The notes below the pieces were generated by a model that saw only the letters and a list, made by a program, of their open reading frames with translations, was not told the DNA's origin and ran no database searches. A program made the translations under genes and the position numbers. A stretch of DNA of 64,000 nt from Geomonas propionica (GTDB lineage: Bacteria; Desulfobacterota; Desulfuromonadia; Geobacterales; Geobacteraceae): assembly GCF_016458235.1 (NCBI RefSeq), contig NZ_JAEMHK010000008.1:1-64000 (forward strand). Reading direction: 5' to 3'. This document shows, piece after piece, positions 51,088 through 59,904 of this stretch. The stretch's first letter is position 1. Each line of letters opens with the position of its first letter.

Positions 51088-51219
51088 TTGGAAACGGAGC
51101 GTTGCTCGGGGAACTGTGACCGGAAATACGGGGGAGTGATGAAAGTAATGGCGATGGTTTTGATAGTGGCGGGATTCGCGCTGCTGACTGGGTGCTGCAT
51201 GATGCATCCGATGTGGTGA
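51088..51219 (+). CDS. very small Cys/Met/His lipoprotein
   Basis: The frame reads 43 codons from TTG at 51088 (AAGGAGG upstream) or 26 codons from ATG at 51139 (GGGGAG close upstream). The shorter product is MKVMAMVLIVAGFALLTGCC followed by MMHPMW: a signal peptide with lipobox LLTGC and a mature peptide of only 7-8 residues rich in Cys, Met and His. It resembles a membrane-tethered Cu(I) ligand. It heads a row of four exported proteins downstream of the sigma-54 activator. It is too short for automatic gene finding, and translation is not proven. Confidence 0.6.
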   Translation: METERCSGNCDRKYGGVMKVMAMVLIVAGFALLTGCCMMHPMW

Positions 51220-51244
51220 CCAACCGGAAGGACGGTGAATTGTT

Positions 51245-51796
51245 ATGGCGGGGTGGCGTCTTGTTGTCATGATTATTGTTTTGCTCCTGAACGGGCTGTG
51301 GCTCGGGGATGCTTCCGCGGGCTTTCTCGGTTTCGGTCCGGACGACAAGGGGAAAAGCGGTCTCGACTTCAACCGAGGCTACGACCTCAATACCGTGGGG
51401 AGCGTATCGGGTCGAGTCATCGCCCAGCCGCACCAGGTGGAAAACGAGCAGTACATAGTGAAGGTACAAACGGCATCGGGCACGTTAAACCTGAGCGTCG
51501 GGCCCGGCTCGTACTGGCGGAAAAACGGGATAGCGGTACGGGTAAACGACGAGGTCAGCGCCAAAGGCGCCAAGGCGCAGGGGCTTGACGGAGAGAATTA
51601 CCTACTGACCCAGAAGTTGGTGAACAAGACCACGGGAGCCGCTGTCGAACTGCGCAGCGAGAGCGGCGATCCGGCATGGTCGAGCAAAGGAGCCGGGGCC
51701 GGCATGCGCTCGCAGGACAACCGGTTCGGCACCGGTATGGGTGGTGGTTTCATGCGGGGCGGCGGCACGATGGGCGGCGGCATGATGCGACGCTAG
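51245..51796 (+). CDS. exported protein with Met/Gly-rich tail, unknown family
   Basis: The 183-residue protein has a signal peptide (cleavage near ASA, residue 25), a predicted small beta domain (VSGRVIAQPHQVENEQYIVKV; SYWRKNGIAVRVND) resembling OB-fold-like exported proteins, and a tail GMGGGFMRGGG..MGGGMMRR. The tail matches that of the lipoprotein at 52731 in style, not in sequence. The ribosome site is weak (GGAAGGACGG, about 10 bases upstream). Function unknown; Met-rich tails suit Cu(I)/Ag(I) binding. Confidence 0.65.
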   Translation: MAGWRLVVMIIVLLLNGLWLGDASAGFLGFGPDDKGKSGLDFNRGYDLNTVGSVSGRVIAQPHQVENEQYIVKVQTASGTLNLSVGPGSYWRKNGIAVRVNDEVSAKGAKAQGLDGENYLLTQKLVNKTTGAAVELRSESGDPAWSSKGAGAGMRSQDNRFGTGMGGGFMRGGGTMGGGMMRR

Positions 51797-51828
51797 TGGC
51801 TTGAGCCGGGTGGCTCCACGAGGTGACG

Positions 51829-52695
51829 ATGTTCAAAAAAGGTGTTTACCGCAAGATAGTTGGCTTTTCCGCGCTGGCGGGGTGTTTGCTGCTGCCCGGG
51901 CAGGTTCGGGCCGAGGGGCCGGCGCTTTCGGCTTCCTTGGGGTTCGAGTTCGCCTCTGGTGATTACGGCACGAGCACAAGAACGCAGTCCATCTACCTTC
52001 CGCTCACCTTGGCGTTCGCCGCCACCGAACGGCTCGGCTTTTCGCTCGAAATACCCTACGTCTATCAGAGCAACTCGGCGGTGAATACCGGCGTTCTCCT
52101 CGGCTCGGGTGGACAAATGGCTGGGATGCAAAAGGAAGTGGCCGCCATGAATGGGGGGCATGGGGGTAGCGGCTCGATATCCTCCGCCACCCCGGGCAAC
52201 TACGGTAGATCCGCGAGCGGCCTGGGCGACATCACCGCCAAGGCCGGTTACATCCTGGTGCCGGAAGGTGAGCTCATGCCGCGAGTCCGTCCCTACCTTT
52301 TCGTCAAGTTCCCGACGGGGGATGAGAACAAGGCGCTGGGCACCGGAGCCTTCGACGAAGGAGGCGCGGTTGAATTCTTCAAGCAGTTGGACAGGTGGTA
52401 CACCTTCACCGAGGCGGGTTATACCTTTCAGGGGCATTCGTCGGTGCTGCCCTTGAAGGATTACTTCAGCTTCAACGCGGGAATTGGCTATGCGGTAACG
52501 GATGCGTTGCTCCCCATGCTGGTGGTCAAGACCTCGACGGCGCCGATCGAGGGAGCTAGCCAACTGGTGGAAACCCGCCTCAAGCTGAAATATCTGGTCA
52601 CCGGCCGGACTAGCATCGAAGGGTACGTCGGTAAAGGCTGGACCCGCAGCAGTGCCGACTACGGCAGTGGCCTCGCGATCTCTTACGAGTTTTGA
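51829..52695 (+). CDS. outer-membrane beta-barrel protein, unknown family
   Basis: The 288-residue protein has a signal peptide (ending VRA, about residue 27) and alternating amphipathic strands, ending in the aromatic ISYEF typical of outer-membrane barrels. SLGFEFASGDYGTS and RPYLFVKFPTGDENK are like 'transporter' barrels of the phenol-degradation meta-pathway type. An internal MAGMQKEVAAMNGGHGG loop is Met/Gly/His-rich. ATG at 51829 with GAGGTG upstream. Confidence 0.7.
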   Translation: MFKKGVYRKIVGFSALAGCLLLPGQVRAEGPALSASLGFEFASGDYGTSTRTQSIYLPLTLAFAATERLGFSLEIPYVYQSNSAVNTGVLLGSGGQMAGMQKEVAAMNGGHGGSGSISSATPGNYGRSASGLGDITAKAGYILVPEGELMPRVRPYLFVKFPTGDENKALGTGAFDEGGAVEFFKQLDRWYTFTEAGYTFQGHSSVLPLKDYFSFNAGIGYAVTDALLPMLVVKTSTAPIEGASQLVETRLKLKYLVTGRTSIEGYVGKGWTRSSADYGSGLAISYEF

Positions 52696-52730
52696 AAATA
52701 TCTTTCAGTGGTAGAAGAGGAGGCGTTACT

Positions 52731-53543
52731 ATGAAACGACAAGTTATTGCGGCAGCGGCGGCAGTCATGGCGGTCGGTATGCTGGCAGGGTGTGGCGGAG
52801 GCTCCTCCTCCACCTCGGCCAAGGTAGCCGGTAAGGTGGCGGACGGATACCTGGAGAAGGCGACCGTCTTCCTCGACAAGAACAACAACTATCGTCTCGA
52901 TGAAGGCGAGCCCAATACCCAAACCGACGCCAATGGCGCCTATACGCTCACCGTGGATCCCGCCGATATCGGCAAGTACCCGATTGTCGCCCTGGCCGTC
53001 AAGGCCGTCACCATCGACCACGATACCGGCCTCTCCGTGGCACACAGTTACCTGTTGAGCCTTCCTAAGGACAGCGTCTCCGGGACGGTGAGCAGCAACT
53101 TCATCAGCCCCATCACGACTCAGGTACGCGAGATGATGGAGACCGGCAACTACACCATGGACCAGGCCATGGACCAGCTGCACCAGAAACTGAACCTTTC
53201 CCAGAATACCAACCTGATGGCGGACTACATGGCAGGGGCAGGGCAGAACCAGACGCTCCATGCCACCGCCCAGAATATGGCAACCCTGATGGGGGGGCAG
53301 ATGGGGCTGGTGTACCAGGCGGGGAGTGATACCGTGGTGGACGTCAACCGTTACCGCGGCATGATGGGGGCGATGTTCAGTAACATGTCATCGGTGCGGG
53401 CCGCCACCACAGACGCGGACATGAAGCTGTTGATGGACCAGATGTCCTCGGACCTCAACACCATCATGATCGGGCAACCGTTCCACAACATGTCATCCTA
53501 CTTCGGCGGCATGATGGGGGGCGGGAGGATGATGGGCCAATAG
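52731..53543 (+). CDS. lipoprotein with Met-rich C-terminus, unknown family
   Basis: The 270-residue protein has lipobox GMLAGCGGG (Cys near 21). Residues 30-90 look like a carboxypeptidase-regulatory or Ca-binding-like sandwich (VADGYLEKATVFLDKNNNYRLDEGE), a motif common in outer-membrane lipoproteins. The second half is helical with many Met (REMMETGNYTMDQAMDQLHQ; end GGMMGGGRMMGQ). ATG follows GAGGAGGCG. It is the last of the row of exported proteins, before a bidirectional terminator. Confidence 0.75.
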   Translation: MKRQVIAAAAAVMAVGMLAGCGGGSSSTSAKVAGKVADGYLEKATVFLDKNNNYRLDEGEPNTQTDANGAYTLTVDPADIGKYPIVALAVKAVTIDHDTGLSVAHSYLLSLPKDSVSGTVSSNFISPITTQVREMMETGNYTMDQAMDQLHQKLNLSQNTNLMADYMAGAGQNQTLHATAQNMATLMGGQMGLVYQAGSDTVVDVNRYRGMMGAMFSNMSSVRAATTDADMKLLMDQMSSDLNTIMIGQPFHNMSSYFGGMMGGGRMMGQ

Positions 53544-53550
53544 CAGATTG

Positions 53551-53587
53551 AAAAGCGGCATCCTCAGTACAAGTGGGGGATGCCGCT
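53551..53587. terminator. bidirectional hairpin between convergent genes
   Basis: AGCGGCATCC and GGATGCCGCT arms around a 14-base loop; TTTTC follows on the minus strand and a weak CTCCGATTTC on the plus strand. Confidence 0.65.
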
Positions 53588-53595
53588 CTCCGATT

Positions 53596-55860
53596 TCACG
53601 CTCCGTCTAAGACCTCTCGCACCTTGGCGGCCAGCGTCTGCATGGTGAACGGCTTTTGCAGGAAACACATGTCCTCGTCTACCTTGCCCCGCTCCGCGAT
53701 CACATCGGCAGTGTAACCAGACATGAACAGGCACTTCAGACCGGGCCGGCTTTGCAACAGCCGCTCGGAGAGGTCCCGGCCGTTCATGCCGGGCATAATG
53801 ATGTCGGTAAGGAGCAGGTCGATCTCCTTGCTGCGATCGGACGCGATATTGATCGCCTGTTCCGGTGAGCCTGCGGCATAGACGGTGTAGCCTAACTGGG
53901 ACAGGATGGTTGTCCCTATTTCCATAATGGCGGGTTCGTCCTCGACCACGAGTATGGTTTCGGTTCCCCCCACCGGCCTTTCCCCCTCCGGCTTCGCTTC
54001 CTGGGCGACCTCGTGTACTGAAGGGAGATAGATCCGGAAGGTGGTACCGTGACCCGGTTCACTGACCACCTCGATGTTGCCGCTGTTTTGCTTGACGATG
54101 CCGAACACGGTGGCGAGGCCCAGGCCGGTGCCGCGTCCTAGTTCCTTGGTGGTGTAGAAGGGCTCGAAGATGCGGTCCATTACCTCTGGCGTCATGCCCC
54201 GTCCGCTGTCGGAGACCACCAGCATCACGTAGTCGCCGGGAATGAGGTCGGTCATCCGTGCCTGATCGTGCAGGTCGAGCGTGACATTCTGGGTTTCGAT
54301 CTCTATCTTGCCGACCCCGGCGATAGCGTCGCGCGCGTTGACGCAGAGGTTCGCCATGACCTGATCCAGTTGCGACGGGTCGATGCGGATCTTACTGACG
54401 TTGAAGCCGGGCGACCAGGACAGGTCGATGTCTTCCCCGATCAGGCGATGCAGCATCTTGAGCATCCGGGCGATAGTCTCGTTCAGGTCGAGAACCTTCG
54501 GCTCGGCGTGCTGTTGACGGGAAAAGGCAAGCAGTTGCCTGGTGATGTCGGCCGAGCGGTTGGCCGCGTCCAGTATTTCCTTGAGGCGGTCGCGCATCTC
54601 GCCCGAGGTGTCGATGCGCAGGAGCGCCAGCTCGGCATGGCCGATGATGACCCCGAGCATGTTGTTGAAATCATGCGCCACGCCGCCGGCCAACTGGCCC
54701 ACGGCCTCCATTTTCTGGGATTGCGCCAACTGCTGCGCCAACCCCCGTTTTTCCGCCTCTATCTCGGCTTTCTCGGTGACGTCTCGTATCACCAGCACCA
54801 TGCCCGCCAGCTGCCCCGAACTGTCGATGATGGGGGCGCCATTGGCCGTAACGGTGCGCAGGGTGCCGCTCCTGGAATGGAGATGGTGCTGGCCTGTCAG
54901 TTCGAGCGTCCGCCTTGCCGCCAGGACTGAGCTTAGTTGAGTCATCACTTCCGTGTATTCCGCATCGCTGCCCAGCTTCAGCACCTGCCCAAGTTCCATC
55001 CCTTTTGCTTCGTCTTCGCGCCAGCCGGTTAGCTGTTCCGCGATCTGGTTCAACAGCATGATCCTGTTGCCGGTATCCGTCGCGATAACCGCATCTCCGA
55101 TGGATTGCAGGGTGACGGTGAGACGTTCCTGCTCCGCAAGCAGGCGTTGTTCCGCCTCCCTCAGTTCGGTCGATGAATGGTTCAGCGCATCGGCCAAGAG
55201 ATCGATCTCGTAGACTCCGCGCCGCACCGAAACCTGGGCTCCCTTTCGGTCCTGAAGTTCCTGGGCGAACAGGCTCAGCTCCCGTACCGCTTGCAACGGG
55301 CGCTTTACCACCATGATCATCAGCAGCGTGCCGACCATGATCCAAAGCGCCCCGATCTGTAGGCTGCTGTTCCAGGTCGCCTTCTGTAGTTGGGTTGCGG
55401 TCGTGAGGGTGAGGGCCATCCTGACCCAACCGAGGTGGGTGCCTGCGAAGATGGGGGCCCAGCTCACCAACTGGTCTCCTTCGCGCCAGAGAGACGGTTC
55501 CGCCTTACGGGGGACTGCTATTGCCCTGGTGTCGTAGCTCAGTTTAGGAGGTGCGCCACGCAAGGGACGCTTGATGTTGCAAAGAACATGGCCATCCGGT
55601 TCGGTCACTTGGATGGAAAGGACGTCGGGCATGCTGGCCGCGTTCATCATGTGGGATTCCAGCCCCGCGTACTCCTTGGTGACGATGAAGGTGGCCGCGT
55701 CATCGGCGTGACTGTGCGAAAGAACCCGGATGTTGTCGGTCAGGGCATTGATGTAGACCGACCGCTGGCTGCTGCCGGTCCACCAACCGTAGACGGCAAT
55801 CATGGCCGCGAGGATCAGGGCAAGCGAGACAATAATCTTTGTTTCCAGGCGCTTTAGCAT
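53596..55860 (-). CDS. hybrid sensor histidine kinase (PAS-HisKA-HATPase-REC)
   Basis: The 754-residue protein has TM1 (about 9-27), a periplasmic sensor to about 165, TM2 (171-187) and a HAMP-like region, then PAS (about 250-365), HisKA with [12 protein letters not shown] (His396), HATPase_c ([11 protein letters not shown]) and a C-terminal receiver ([11 protein letters not shown], Asp686 in [10 protein letters not shown]). No DNA-binding output is present, so it needs a downstream phosphotransfer or regulator not visible here. It starts 12 bp after the PhnD-like gene, suggesting that protein is its periplasmic sensor partner. Confidence 0.9.
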   Translation of the reverse strand: MLKRLETKIIVSLALILAAMIAVYGWWTGSSQRSVYINALTDNIRVLSHSHADDAATFIVTKEYAGLESHMMNAASMPDVLSIQVTEPDGHVLCNIKRPLRGAPPKLSYDTRAIAVPRKAEPSLWREGDQLVSWAPIFAGTHLGWVRMALTLTTATQLQKATWNSSLQIGALWIMVGTLLMIMVVKRPLQAVRELSLFAQELQDRKGAQVSVRRGVYEIDLLADALNHSSTELREAEQRLLAEQERLTVTLQSIGDAVIATDTGNRIMLLNQIAEQLTGWREDEAKGMELGQVLKLGSDAEYTEVMTQLSSVLAARRTLELTGQHHLHSRSGTLRTVTANGAPIIDSSGQLAGMVLVIRDVTEKAEIEAEKRGLAQQLAQSQKMEAVGQLAGGVAHDFNNMLGVIIGHAELALLRIDTSGEMRDRLKEILDAANRSADITRQLLAFSRQQHAEPKVLDLNETIARMLKMLHRLIGEDIDLSWSPGFNVSKIRIDPSQLDQVMANLCVNARDAIAGVGKIEIETQNVTLDLHDQARMTDLIPGDYVMLVVSDSGRGMTPEVMDRIFEPFYTTKELGRGTGLGLATVFGIVKQNSGNIEVVSEPGHGTTFRIYLPSVHEVAQEAKPEGERPVGGTETILVVEDEPAIMEIGTTILSQLGYTVYAAGSPEQAINIASDRSKEIDLLLTDIIMPGMNGRDLSERLLQSRPGLKCLFMSGYTADVIAERGKVDEDMCFLQKPFTMQTLAAKVREVLDGA

Positions 55861-55872
55861 TTCAGGTTCCGA

Positions 55873-56727
55873 TTACTTCGCTGGTTTCGGTTGCTGTTTC
55901 TCCAGTCGGTCAAAATCGACGTTGGCAAAGAAGGAGTAGTCGCGCTTATAGTCAGCCTTGACCGGTCTGGTCAGTTTCACCGCCTCCAACATCTTGCGTC
56001 CCTGCTCCGACTTGTCGAGGTTAAGCAGCGCAGCCGTGACCGCATCTCGAACTTTCTTCGGAATTCGAGGATGTGCCGCCAAGGGGTGAGGGGGGATCTG
56101 TGGGGTCTGCATGAGAACCCGGAGTTCATTTTGCATTTCGCGCGCATCTTCCATCATGCTGCTGTCCAGGGTGGCGCCGGCATCGGCCTTGCCGAGCAGG
56201 ACGCTCTTGGCGACGTTTATGGTGGAACCACTGAACGATACGTTGAAGTCGATATTCTGACCGGTGATAAGGGCGTGGCGCGTGATGACGCTGCAGACGT
56301 TTTTAGGTCCCACGATGGCAATCGTCTTGCCTTCCAGGTCTTTCACCTTGGTGTAGGGTGAGTCCTTACGTACGAAGACTTGGCCGCGTAACATGTTGGA
56401 ACCACGGACTAACGGGATATATTTCTGCTTTTGGTAGGCAAGAAAGAACATGTTTGGAGCGGCATACATGAAATCCGCATCGCCGGCCTGGGTCTGTTCG
56501 ATAAAGGTCGTTACCTTGTCGTACAGTCTCAGTTCGACCTTGACTCCCAACTCGCGAGACAGATATTCCGCGATAGGAGTCCAGTTTTTGTGGAGGGTAA
56601 CGGCAGGGAGATTTGGGACAATGGCGAGTGTGTAGCTCTTCTCCGTGGCGCGGGCCAGGCAGGGAAGGGCGGCAAGAAAGAGGATGGCCAAGGTGAGGCA
56701 AAATAAATTGTACTTGCAGCGTGTCAT
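55873..56727 (-). CDS. PhnD-like periplasmic binding protein
   Basis: The 284-residue protein has a signal peptide (ending CLARA, about residue 26) and the phosphate/phosphonate-binding-like fold (YTLAIVPNLPAVTLHKNWTPI, DADFMYAAPNMFFLAYQ, KDLEGKTIAIVGPKNVCS). ATG at 56727 is preferred over the ATG 6 bases upstream because GGAGGG would otherwise touch the start codon. No ABC permease or ATPase is nearby. It is followed by a hybrid kinase, so it probably serves signalling instead of uptake. Confidence 0.85.
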   Translation of the reverse strand: MTRCKYNLFCLTLAILFLAALPCLARATEKSYTLAIVPNLPAVTLHKNWTPIAEYLSRELGVKVELRLYDKVTTFIEQTQAGDADFMYAAPNMFFLAYQKQKYIPLVRGSNMLRGQVFVRKDSPYTKVKDLEGKTIAIVGPKNVCSVITRHALITGQNIDFNVSFSGSTINVAKSVLLGKADAGATLDSSMMEDAREMQNELRVLMQTPQIPPHPLAAHPRIPKKVRDAVTAALLNLDKSEQGRKMLEAVKLTRPVKADYKRDYSFFANVDFDRLEKQQPKPAK

Positions 56728-57235
56728 ACACATCCCTCCAAAGCATTGGCGTTGTGTGATGCTGGCACAGCATTAACTGGAAGAGAATGCTGGAGCGGTT
56801 AAGTAATATTGTAAAAACAGGAAATAGCAACAACTGCTGGTGATGGAATGTTCAGACAGCCGTGACCATTTAGAAATGATGTCACACACTGTCTCTTCGG
56901 CTGGTTATATAGGTAACTGTAGGCCGAATGTGGGTGGAGCAACAAGGCGGGAAGGATACGCGAGGGGACGAACGAGAGAACTCAATGAATGAACAACGAA
57001 CGCCGCGAACGAACGAACACTCGGCGGAAGTAAAAGAATCTTAGGGATTTTTTGTATGTTCTTGAAATGATTAAGGTGTATGGTTAGATTCCAATCATTT
57101 ATTTCAAAAAAGTTAGAAGCAAAAGTGTGACAAAAAGTAAAGCGGAAGAAAATAATCGACAGGAGATAGACTATGCGCTTGTCGCGAATTGAGTGGATCT
57201 TTCGTACGTGCGGCCAATTGGGGGTAGAGCAAGGT
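56728..57235. other. 508-bp intergenic region between PhnD-like and LarC-like genes
   Basis: Includes the upstream region of the PhnD-like gene and the downstream region of larC. Around 56940-57025 it has short GAACGAACGAA-type repeats; 57020-57180 is clearly AT-rich. I see no RNA gene, no LarC C-terminal domain in any frame and no clear terminator. Confidence 0.5.
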
Positions 57236-58114
57236 CTATGGGTGGCATGCTTTTTCATGAACATGAAGCATCGCGTTCCCTTCAGCCATACGAACCGATC
57301 CTTGTGCAGCCCCAAAGGCAAAGATTGCACCATTGGGGGCGTTGGGGAAGTCATGGCTGCCGTAGACGAGAGCTTGCCTCGCCACACACATATCGGGCCA
57401 TCCCCCGAAAACAGCGCCGAAAGCGCGCAGCAGCGCAATGGCCGTGGGTGTGATGGTTTCGCCGTCCCCGGGGAATCGACAAACAGATATGCCGTCCAAT
57501 AGCTCAAGAACTGCGGGCGCTGGAACAGGAAGGACGCCGTGGGCGCAGGTTACAAAGCCGTCGGCCAGCGGCAGTGGGCTTACCACAAACCGTCCAGGAG
57601 CAAGGCGAGTAAAGAGCTCCGCGGCCAGGCAGATATCGAGGATACTATCGAGCGCCCCGACCTCGTGGAAGTGCACCTCCTCCGGACTCATGTCATGAAC
57701 CGCAGCCTCGGCTCGAGCTAGCAGCGTGAAGGCGTCTATGGCCAATTGCTTAGCCTGATCGGTGAGGCCGCTTTGGGAGACGACAGTGCAGATATCGCGT
57801 AGCGTCCGGTGCTGATGCTCCTCGGGAAGTGCGACGGTAGCTGTCCAGCCTGTGACTTGGTTTACCTTCCGTTTGGTCAGGCGTAGTGTTCCTGTCAGCT
57901 CGGGTAGAATTGCGCCGAGCAGTCGGTCGATCTCATCCTCGCTAAGTTTGGCAATCCGCAACAGTCCCGCCACCAGCATATCTCCAGACAGACCGGAATG
58001 TGCCCGTACAGTCAAGACTGTTTCACCACACTTCAAGTGGGCGTGGTGGTGTTCTCCTGCATGGCTGTGGTTATGGTGGCGGTCCGTGTGGTTTGTAATT
58101 TTCCCTCTCCTCAT
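57236..58114 (-). CDS. larC: LarC-like nickel insertion protein, N-terminal domain only
   Basis: LarC inserts nickel into the pincer nucleotide in a CTP-dependent step. This 292-residue protein has the LarC1 motifs AHSGLSGDMLVAGLL, SPEEVHFHEVGALDSILDI and GVLPVPAPAVLELL...TPTAIALL, but ends after GAIFAFGAAQG. It lacks the C-terminal domain (LarC2) that completes the usual protein of about 400 residues. The N-terminus is His-rich (RHHNHSHAGEHHHAH), probably for metal storage. ATG overlaps the larB stop (ATGA). It is either a functional split form or a truncated gene. Confidence 0.85.
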   Translation of the reverse strand: MRRGKITNHTDRHHNHSHAGEHHHAHLKCGETVLTVRAHSGLSGDMLVAGLLRIAKLSEDEIDRLLGAILPELTGTLRLTKRKVNQVTGWTATVALPEEHQHRTLRDICTVVSQSGLTDQAKQLAIDAFTLLARAEAAVHDMSPEEVHFHEVGALDSILDICLAAELFTRLAPGRFVVSPLPLADGFVTCAHGVLPVPAPAVLELLDGISVCRFPGDGETITPTAIALLRAFGAVFGGWPDMCVARQALVYGSHDFPNAPNGAIFAFGAAQGSVRMAEGNAMLHVHEKACHP

Positions 58115-58761
58115 AATGCGTTGATGACCCTTGCCGCGGCGCAGGCCGCTCCGTACCCATTGTCGATATTCATGATTCCTACACCGGGCGCACAGCTTGA
58201 AAGCATGCTGGCGAGCGCAGCCTGCCCTTGGCGAGCTATTCCGTACCCGACCGACGTCGGGACGCCGAAGATCGGCTTAGCGGTGAGCCCACCCATAACA
58301 CTCAAAAGCGCCGCATCCAGCCCGGCAACAACGATGACCGCATCACAAGAGTTGATTTCATCCAGTCGCTCAGTTAGTCGCCACAGCCCGGCGACTCCGC
58401 AGTCTTCGTAAACGTCGCAGCGTATCCCAAGATAGGTAAGGGTGCGGGCTGCCTCCCAGGCCACTGAGCCATCGGCTGTCCCGGCAGAAACCACGGCAAC
58501 CTTACCCTTGGGTTGCATTGGCAGGGCAGTCCCGAAAGCGGTGCGCGAAAGGGGGTGGTAATCGTAGCCGGACCTGATCATCTCGGGAAGTTCAGCGAAC
58601 AAGTCGAGGGCAAGGCGGGTGAAAAGAACAGACTGTCCCGATCCTTTAACAAACCGGGACAGCAGTTCAACGAGTGCTTCCCTAGATTTCCCCTCACAGA
58701 AAACCGCCTCGGGGAGCCCAATGCGGGCAGTACGGCCGTGGTCGAAAAGAATACTATTCAT
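58111..58761 (-). CDS. larB: LarB-like pincer nucleotide biosynthesis carboxylase
   Basis: LarB carboxylates nicotinate adenine dinucleotide at C5 of the pyridinium and cleaves it, the first NPN step. The 216-residue protein has the AIR-carboxylase-like core: VAVVSAGTADGSVAWEAARTL, VYEDCGVAGL, VVAGLDAALLSVMGGL and PIFGVPTSVGYG. ATG at 58761 is one base after the DUF362 stop codon; the longer in-frame start would overlap that gene. Stop overlaps larC. Confidence 0.93.
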   Translation of the reverse strand: MNSILFDHGRTARIGLPEAVFCEGKSREALVELLSRFVKGSGQSVLFTRLALDLFAELPEMIRSGYDYHPLSRTAFGTALPMQPKGKVAVVSAGTADGSVAWEAARTLTYLGIRCDVYEDCGVAGLWRLTERLDEINSCDAVIVVAGLDAALLSVMGGLTAKPIFGVPTSVGYGIARQGQAALASMLSSCAPGVGIMNIDNGYGAACAAARVINAL

Positions 58762-58762
58762 C

Positions 58763-59743
58763 TTAAACCCTGATGAGCTCGTAGTGGTCATTGCCCATCC
58801 GCAATTCCTTCATATAGGATAACTGGCGTAGGCCTTTACGGGACTCGATCCGTTCCCGGAGGTCGTGAAGTTCAGCCTCCGGCAACCGGTAAACCATATC
58901 GATGGATGCTTGCTCCAGTGCGAGCAGGTCGGTAGATGCCAGGATGCCAAGATCGTGCGCCTTGACCGGGGCTGCGCTGGTGCCGGCGCAGTCACAGTCC
59001 ACGGACATGTTGCGCAGCACATTTACGTACACGATCTTTTTCCCGAAGTGATCCATGGTGGCTTTAGCCGACTCAACCATGTTTTCTTGGAAAGGTTCGC
59101 CCTTGAGCCAGAGCTCATATCGAACGTTGTCCGGGGCGCCATGGATCATTTTCTTGCCGACGGTCCCGTCCGCGCAACCTATGGCAATATTCTTGAGAGA
59201 ACCGCCGTAGCCGCCACTGGCGTGCCCCTTGAAGTGTGTCAGCACCACAAGCGAGTCGTAATTGAGCAGGTTTTTGCCCATCGACATTTCCTTGAAGTGC
59301 TTTCCTCCACGCACCGGGAACATCGTCGCCCCGTTCTCGTCCATTATGTCAACGGGACAAAAATTCCAGCCGTTGATCCTGATGGTTTCACGATGATCAG
59401 CCGTGGTGAATCTTTTCCCCTTGTAGAGCGTATTGGTCTCGACGAGATTGCTGTTGGGAATGGTCTGCTGGAAGGCTTTTACAATATTTCTAGGCAGGAT
59501 GTTGGGACCGTGCGGCTCGCCAGTGTGCATCTTGATCCCCACCCTCCCTGAGATATTTCGGTTTACCCGGGAATACACTTTCACGAGGCTTTCGGGAGTA
59601 ATTTCTTGAGTAAAGAAGACGGGAGCCCTTTCTTCCTGGGCCGCAAAAACTGAGCGCATCCCAGGGACGTTGCAGACGGCAACTGTTCCGAGGGCGAGAG
59701 CACCGTTTTGTAGGAACCGACGACGAGAAATATCTTTGGCCAT
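58763..59743 (-). CDS. Tat-exported DUF362 protein in a lar-type operon
   Basis: The 326-residue protein has a twin-arginine signal (SRRRFLQ, residues 6-12, then a hydrophobic stretch to about 34). The DUF362 core includes RVGIKMHTGEPHGPN, LTHFKGHASGGYGGSLKNIAIG and the CDC motif (Cys250, Cys252), ending DLGILASTDLLALEQAS. No ferredoxin motif is present. His174, Lys184 and His201 resemble in spacing the His/Lys/His cofactor site of LarA (see findings). CAAAGGAGGTGTTAC precedes the ATG. It lies between larE and larB, in the place where LarA might be expected. Confidence 0.88.
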   Translation of the reverse strand: MAKDISRRRFLQNGALALGTVAVCNVPGMRSVFAAQEERAPVFFTQEITPESLVKVYSRVNRNISGRVGIKMHTGEPHGPNILPRNIVKAFQQTIPNSNLVETNTLYKGKRFTTADHRETIRINGWNFCPVDIMDENGATMFPVRGGKHFKEMSMGKNLLNYDSLVVLTHFKGHASGGYGGSLKNIAIGCADGTVGKKMIHGAPDNVRYELWLKGEPFQENMVESAKATMDHFGKKIVYVNVLRNMSVDCDCAGTSAAPVKAHDLGILASTDLLALEQASIDMVYRLPEAELHDLRERIESRKGLRQLSYMKELRMGNDHYELIRV

Positions 59744-59904
59744 GTAACACCTCCTTTGAATATAGCAGTGGTGCCGATTAAACGGTGTGGGATCGGCTGC
59801 TTGTCATTGACACTATGTGCGAAAAAAAAGAAAACGGTTAGCCTGATCCTACGCAATCATTGCCCGATAGTGTTGTTGGCGAGTCGTTGCATTGAATATG
59901 TGTT

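Noticed and set aside
56761-56778. CTGGCACAGCATTAAC as a sigma-54 promoter
   Set aside because: No G at -12, and it points away from any nearby plus-strand gene.
56905-57507. Minus-strand frame as the missing LarC2 domain
   Set aside because: Translation shows none of the LarC C-terminal motifs and its first half is an out-of-frame shadow of larC.
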